From contig NZ_RQJP01000003.1 in assembly GCF_003858645.1 (NCBI RefSeq), positions 186,001 to 250,000 on the forward strand: a DNA stretch of 64,000 bases, given 5' to 3'. This stretch comes from Larkinella knui (lineage in GTDB: Bacteria > Bacteroidota > Bacteroidia > Cytophagales > Spirosomataceae). The position numbers were made by a program, and so were the translations under genes. Positions 60,551 to 64,000 of this stretch are shown piece by piece. The notes beneath the pieces are model-generated. The model searched no databases and was not told the origin of the DNA. It saw only the letters and a program-made list of their open reading frames with translations. Within the stretch, counting starts at the first letter, position 1. The number at the start of each line of letters is the position of its first letter.

Positions 60551-61171
60551 CTAAAAGTTAAACCCAAAATGAAGCCCGGGTTCAAAAGGAAAGTAGTTAG
60601 GCCATTTATTTTCTACTAATTTAAAAGATTCTGGTGTGTTAGTTCTTACAGGCCAATAAGTTAGACCAATAGAGGGTTCAAAAAAGAACCGGTTTTTGAA
60701 AAATTTAAGCTGGTAACCCAAACGGAAGGTCAAATATAACGTGTATCCATTTCCAATCTTTTTATTATCCTCATCCCTATATTTTTCAAAAGCATTCAAT
60801 GCATGAACGGATGTATAGACTCCTTTCCACCAAAAACGCTGGTATGCTACTGTAGGTGCAAGTATGCGTGCATGTCCAGGATAGTTTAGTCCCATTGCAT
60901 CAAATGATGGTCCCCAAGGGATACCTATTGGCCAGGAATAAATGGATCTTTTAAATTCAAAGGAAACAACATTCTTAGGTGTTATCCTATATCCAAAATT
61001 TAATTGTATAAATTCAGGGTTATTTACTTTGGAAAAATTTCCTAACATCAAGAATGTACTCCCAACGAACCACCTTTTGTAAGTACTTTCTTGTTTTGCA
61101 TATTGTGCCCTCACCTGTAAACGGCTTGCCAACACTAAGGCAAGTCCAATCCATAAAATTTTCTTTTGCAT
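60551..61171 (-). CDS. outer-membrane beta-barrel-like protein, paralogue 2
   Basis: A 206-residue secreted protein (signal MQKKILWIGLALVLASRLQVRAQ) with the same strand pattern as paralogue 1: YKRWFVGSTFLMLGNFSKVNN, LNFGYRITPKNVVSFEFK, VAYQRFWWKGVYTSVHAL, and the terminal EPGLHFGFNF. Several central loops differ. Likely a small outer-membrane barrel of unknown role. Its promoter segment is duplicated upstream of paralogue 1. The gene for a Crp-type regulator ends immediately upstream. Confidence 0.8.
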   Translation of the reverse strand: MQKKILWIGLALVLASRLQVRAQYAKQESTYKRWFVGSTFLMLGNFSKVNNPEFIQLNFGYRITPKNVVSFEFKRSIYSWPIGIPWGPSFDAMGLNYPGHARILAPTVAYQRFWWKGVYTSVHALNAFEKYRDEDNKKIGNGYTLYLTFRLGYQLKFFKNRFFFEPSIGLTYWPVRTNTPESFKLVENKWPNYFPFEPGLHFGFNF

Positions 61172-61188
61172 TTCTTTCTTCTTATGTG

Positions 61189-61255
61189 AAACGATACTGC
61201 AAAAGTAGATTGGCGAGATGCCCTCACTCGTTCACTTAAGTTAAGAAATGAAGTT
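61189..61255 (-). promoter_or_regulatory. duplicated promoter segment, copy 2
   Basis: The partner of 59833-59899. TACTTTTG on the minus strand at 61200-61207 and the ACTTAAGT palindrome are conserved; the three mismatches cluster between them. It begins 6 bp after the Crp-type gene stop. Confidence 0.8.
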
Positions 61256-61260
61256 GCTCT

Positions 61261-61836
61261 TTACTTTTTTTCCAAAATTCTTGCTCGTAGTCTGCTTAAA
61301 GATTGAGGTTTGATCCCTAAATAGCTCGCTAGTTGGTGTTGTGGCACACGTTGAATAAGATCCGGTCTATTTTGCAGTAAGTTCAGGTATCTTTGTTCGG
61401 GTGAAGAAGTCTTAAAATCGTCAAAATTGATTTGTTGTTTGGCTAACAATTCTTCCGACAAGATTCTACACATTAATTCAAACTTGGGAAATTTACTGTT
61501 TATTTCTAGTTCCATATCAGAATTTGAAACGGTAAGAATACTGTCTTCAACACAACTGATGAAATATTTAGAAGGAGCTTTATTGATAACACAATGAGGT
61601 GTTAAGGCGTCCATTTCTGTATAGAAACTTGTTGTTTTTTCTTCTCCGTCTATTAGGTAATAAATCCGAATACAACCTTTTAAAACAAAATAACTGTCTT
61701 TTGATTTCTGTCCTTCTTTTAGTAAAGTCGTCCCTTTCTTTACTGTGCGAAACAGGTCTAAAGAAAGTATTGCATTCTTCTCATCTTCTGTCAGAGAAAT
61801 GTATTTTGATATAAAGTCAAATAGTATGTCGTGCAT
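61261..61836 (-). CDS. Crp/Fnr-family regulator in the AT-rich island
   Basis: A 191-residue regulator: cNMP-binding-like barrel (GTTLLKEGQKSKDSYFVLKG, YYLIDGEEKTTSFY) and a C-terminal helix-turn-helix (VPQHQLASYLGIKPQSLSRLRA). It resembles the Crp protein at 52104 in architecture but is AT-rich and distinct in sequence. It is same-strand and directly upstream of the promoter segment shared by the two beta-barrel genes; control of them is a testable inference. Confidence 0.9.
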   Translation of the reverse strand: MHDILFDFISKYISLTEDEKNAILSLDLFRTVKKGTTLLKEGQKSKDSYFVLKGCIRIYYLIDGEEKTTSFYTEMDALTPHCVINKAPSKYFISCVEDSILTVSNSDMELEINSKFPKFELMCRILSEELLAKQQINFDDFKTSSPEQRYLNLLQNRPDLIQRVPQHQLASYLGIKPQSLSRLRARILEKK

Positions 61837-61883
61837 TGTTTTATAGGTTGTTACAATTGTCTTTTACACTTGCCATCGACTCA

Positions 61884-61891
61884 TAAATATA
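61884..61891 (-). promoter_or_regulatory. promoter of the Crp-type gene
   Basis: On the minus strand TATATTTA fits TAnnTTTG/A, with TTG 21 bp upstream and an AACC-GAAA-GGTT inverted pair between the two elements, which could be an operator. Confidence 0.55.
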
Positions 61892-61923
61892 CGAACCTTT
61901 CGGTTTGTACAACAACATACTAA

Positions 61924-62190
61924 CTAATAATCCATACCTACATCCGGGCCGAAGAAAACAGCCGCGACGGCACCGACACCATCGACATTTACAGCGCTCT
62001 GGTACTGACCTCCAACTACATTCCGGAAAACCCGATTTTCTTCAGCCACTGCCTGTTTGTGCCCATCACCGAACAGCAGAAAACCGACGAGCAGGTGGAA
62101 GCCTTCGCACGGTTCAAAGACATCGAGCAGGACGGTTTGTCGTTTGTGACGCTGGAAATGCTGAAATACCGGGCGCTGGTAGAAGCCAAG
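61924..62190 (+). pseudogene. fragment of a mobile-element primase/helicase-like gene
   Basis: A GC-rich frame inside AT-rich DNA: TYIRAEENSRDGTDTIDIYS, LTSNYIPENPIFFSHCLFVP, then KTDEQVEAFARFKDIEQDGL and FVTLEMLKYRALVEA. The pattern recalls the C-terminal ATPase portion of primase/helicase proteins of mobile elements, but I am not certain. There is no start codon or upstream part, and it ends where the IS481 remnant begins, so it is a broken piece. Confidence 0.5.
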
Positions 62191-62561
62191 GCTTTCAACC
62201 GCTTAGAGAATGTTTCTAAATCATGCCATAACCAGATGCTGCGGACTCCACCAGGTGAAATCACGATGGCTTATTTTTTCAACTCGTTCGATACCCGGAG
62301 TTGACCCAAAGCGGGTTGTTCAATAGCCATCTTCAGAACAGCCTGCTCAATGGATTCTTCGACGCGATTTTTCGGGCATGGCTTGCGACGGCTCATTTCT
62401 TGAAGTGCCATCTCACCGCCTTGGTTGTAAAGTTCTTTAAAGCGGTAGAAACTATCCCGCGAATAGCCCATAATGCGGCAGGCTTTCGAGACATTTTGAA
62501 GTTGATCGGCCAAGTTGAGAATGCCCAACTTGTTCTTGATGATCTTCTCTTGTGTTGTCAT
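62180..62561 (-). pseudogene. IS481-family transposase, truncated and with an in-frame stop
   Basis: The minus strand begins [20 protein letters not shown], then [22 protein letters not shown] and [14 protein letters not shown], the helix-turn-helix region of IS481 transposases. After ELKK a TAA stop (62271-62273) interrupts, but the same frame continues with VISPGGVRSIWLWHDLETFS, normal IS481 sequence, so the stop probably replaced a Gln codon. Homology ends near 62185, so the DDE catalytic domain is missing. The upstream end may be near 62600-62625 (TGTCAGATTAAGTCTTGACT). Confidence 0.88.
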
Positions 62562-62645
62562 TGGCTTAATCGTTGGTTTAAAGTTAGTAAACTTGTAAAC
62601 TGTCAGATTAAGTCTTGACTAATTCATTTTATGCAAATTCATACC

Positions 62646-63251
62646 TCATTTAAAAATGCCTCTCGCTTTCAATACCCCTTCTTTCTTTACTTGAAATAAC
62701 TCATCAACGTAAGCACCCATCAGGCAATATGCTCGGTTGTTTCTAATGGTAAAGTAAGGTTCAGGATACCACTTCTTGATATGTTCAACGTTTAAATAGC
62801 TTACATCAAAGGAGACGGGTTCAGCAAATTCAAGCTTTACTGCTTTCAATGATTTACGATGGTAATCGTCAAATTTGTACGGATCTCCACAACTAGCCCA
62901 TTTACCTTCTTTAGTTTTATAAACATCGAAATATTGATACTTTTCGTGAAACCACTTTTCATTGTGATTAGATACAAATAACAGCACATTGTCAAACTTT
63001 GAAAACGCAGGCGTACCCATGTGGTCGTATGCTTCAAAGTCAATTGTGTTTTTTTGATAGCTGCCGTATACCTGCTGAACTACTTTATATTTAGCCTTAA
63101 ACGCTTCATTAAACGGTATTTGACCTTTAACCACCTTGGGTTCGAATTTATCAACCTTGATTTTCTGACCAACGAAGACAAATAAACTGTCTGATTGCTC
63201 TTGCCCAAAAACTGATTGTAAACAAAATAAAGCTAAAAGCAGAGATTTCAT
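62646..63251 (-). CDS. secreted hypothetical protein, 201 aa
   Basis: An AT-rich gene with a signal peptide (MKSLLLALFCLQSVFGQ). The body is beta-rich and basic: FVGQKIKVDKFEPKVVKGQI, SYQKNTIDFEAYDHMG, NVLLFVSNHNEKWFHEKYQY and YFTIRNNRAYCLMGAYVDEL. The start could also be 63263 (MRLLMKS). Unknown family. It lies between the IS481 remnant and a frameshifted gene. Confidence 0.7.
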   Translation of the reverse strand: MKSLLLALFCLQSVFGQEQSDSLFVFVGQKIKVDKFEPKVVKGQIPFNEAFKAKYKVVQQVYGSYQKNTIDFEAYDHMGTPAFSKFDNVLLFVSNHNEKWFHEKYQYFDVYKTKEGKWASCGDPYKFDDYHRKSLKAVKLEFAEPVSFDVSYLNVEHIKKWYPEPYFTIRNNRAYCLMGAYVDELFQVKKEGVLKARGIFK

Positions 63252-63300
63252 CAAGAGTCTCATATAACTGTAATCGCTTGTTGCATAAGTAAAGGTTATG

Positions 63301-63870
63301 TTAATCAAGAGGAATAACTGACTGCCAATAGACTCCCATTTGACCTCTATTAGCTAGATTACTTTGTTTGAGTTGCTGAATGATAGAATCATAATCTAAT
63401 CTGTTTTTCAGCAATTGGTTAAGGTTTGCACAGTCCCTAAAGCGGTCAAACACACACTCCCAGTCTGCATAATAACTTAATCAATTTCGTTCTGACCAAT
63501 CTGATTGTTTAGGATATCTATAATTCGCTTCTCTACTTGTGGATCAAGGTCATTAATACCGCTCAGGGAAGAAGGCGTACCATTAGCCTCGTATCAGCGC
63601 TTCGCTGTCCTCTTGGGCAAGATCAGCATAGTGACTGTGCACTTGTTTGTAGGCATCAAATATGCTCCCTGCCTCTAGTTGATCTGTTTTTTCTTCTATC
63701 GAACCTTGAGTATTGTTGACATGAAGCAGCAGCTTTCCTTCCATTTGCTCTAACTCATTTATTGTCATGTTAAGAGTTCTATAATCAGCAATTATGTTAA
63801 TTAATGATCCAATGTAAAAAAGATTGGATGACTTTTTTGCAATTACTCGTTTAATTCTGTCCTGTCGCAT
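63301..63870 (-). pseudogene. hypothetical gene broken by two frameshifts
   Basis: Three minus-strand segments join end to end in different frames. The first starts MRQDRIKRVIAKKSSNLFY and runs to SEALIRG-stop near 63583. The second runs from ANGTPSSLSGINDLDPQVEK to NEID-stop at 63477. The third is LSYYADWECVFDRFRDCANL through QLKQSNLANRG to VIPLD-stop at 63301. Each reads as good protein and none has its own clear start except the first. A helical protein of about 190 residues is implied. Family unknown. Confidence 0.6.
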
Positions 63871-63914
63871 CGCCCCCAAATACCCCAGTTTCGCCGGAAA
63901 CTAGCTGACACCCG

Positions 63915-64000
63915 ATGCTTTCCGGCGATTTTCTTTCCTACGTGGACTACTTCCGGCAGTGGGCCATTGCCCAGCCCGATCTGAAATTTTTCCTCTACGG
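63915..64000 (+). CDS. unidentified gene, N-terminal end only
   Basis: Open from ATG 63915 to the window end: MLSGDFLSYVDYFRQWAIAQ followed by PDLKFFLYG. Composition is GC-rich again, so backbone-like DNA, or another element, resumes here. Too little is present for a family call. Confidence 0.55.
   Translation, partial: MLSGDFLSYVDYFRQWAIAQPDLKFFLY

Noticed and set aside
63885-63905. Short AGTTTC-GCCG-GAAACT hairpin as an attachment site
   Set aside because: Only six paired bases and no matching copy elsewhere in the window; chance palindrome or weak terminator.

Overview
The window reads as chromosome of a Bacteroidota bacterium, most likely a Cytophagales member of the Spirosoma/Larkinella/Rudanella type. 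The reasons are a SusC-type TonB receptor with its FecI/FecR pair, a Porin_10-like porin, FtsX-type permeases with a PadR partner, TAnnTTTG-type -7 boxes, and Tat or lipobox secreted enzymes. The genus is inference. No rRNA, tRNA or CRISPR array was seen. Most of the sequence is evenly GC-rich backbone. Two stretches (about 24.2-27.2 kb and 59.1-63.9 kb) are visibly AT-richer, poorer in recognisable genes and carry mobile-element debris.

Layout. 0-3.2 kb: start of a SusC receptor with its anti-sigma and sigma factors. 3.4-6.8 kb: a secreted dioxygenase-like protein and a pirin-like protein, convergent with a thioredoxin/sigma/CysE group. 7-11.6 kb: a sugar-dehydrogenase-like lipoprotein, VanZ-like protein, DNA methyltransferase repair protein, hydrolase and PLP dehydratase. 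11.7-20.4 kb: a complete heavy-metal efflux system (two-component system, then CzcC, CzcB, CzcA) with shared candidate operator boxes. 20.3-23.6 kb: CcmC with a tiny CcmD-like partner, a Tat sugar isomerase-like protein, and a three-TM/coiled-coil/prokaryotic-YEATS protein.

24.2-27.2 kb: an accessory island of two minus-strand orphan genes (HEPN-like; beta-gamma-crystallin with a proline linker). Each is followed by a related non-coding element of about 120 bp, and beyond them lies a dead tyrosine recombinase fragment. This is the best candidate for an undescribed cassette-like arrangement, but the case is built on short shared blocks and needs alignment.

27.3-41.2 kb: hydrolase, dehydrogenase, SDR and aldo-keto reductase genes, a PadR/FtsX permease pair, and a tripartite-type RND pump lacking its outer-membrane partner here. 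41.4-58.9 kb: housekeeping genes (AddB-like nuclease, MiaE, LpxK, MenC, HemF, YycJ-like and NIF3-like proteins) with regulators and small lipoproteins. 59.1-64 kb: a second AT-rich island with two intact beta-barrel paralogues and one decayed copy, a duplicated 67-bp promoter segment, a Crp-family regulator, an inactivated IS481 fragment, a primase-like gene fragment and a multiply frameshifted gene. Convergent gene pairs are often separated by long perfect terminator hairpins.
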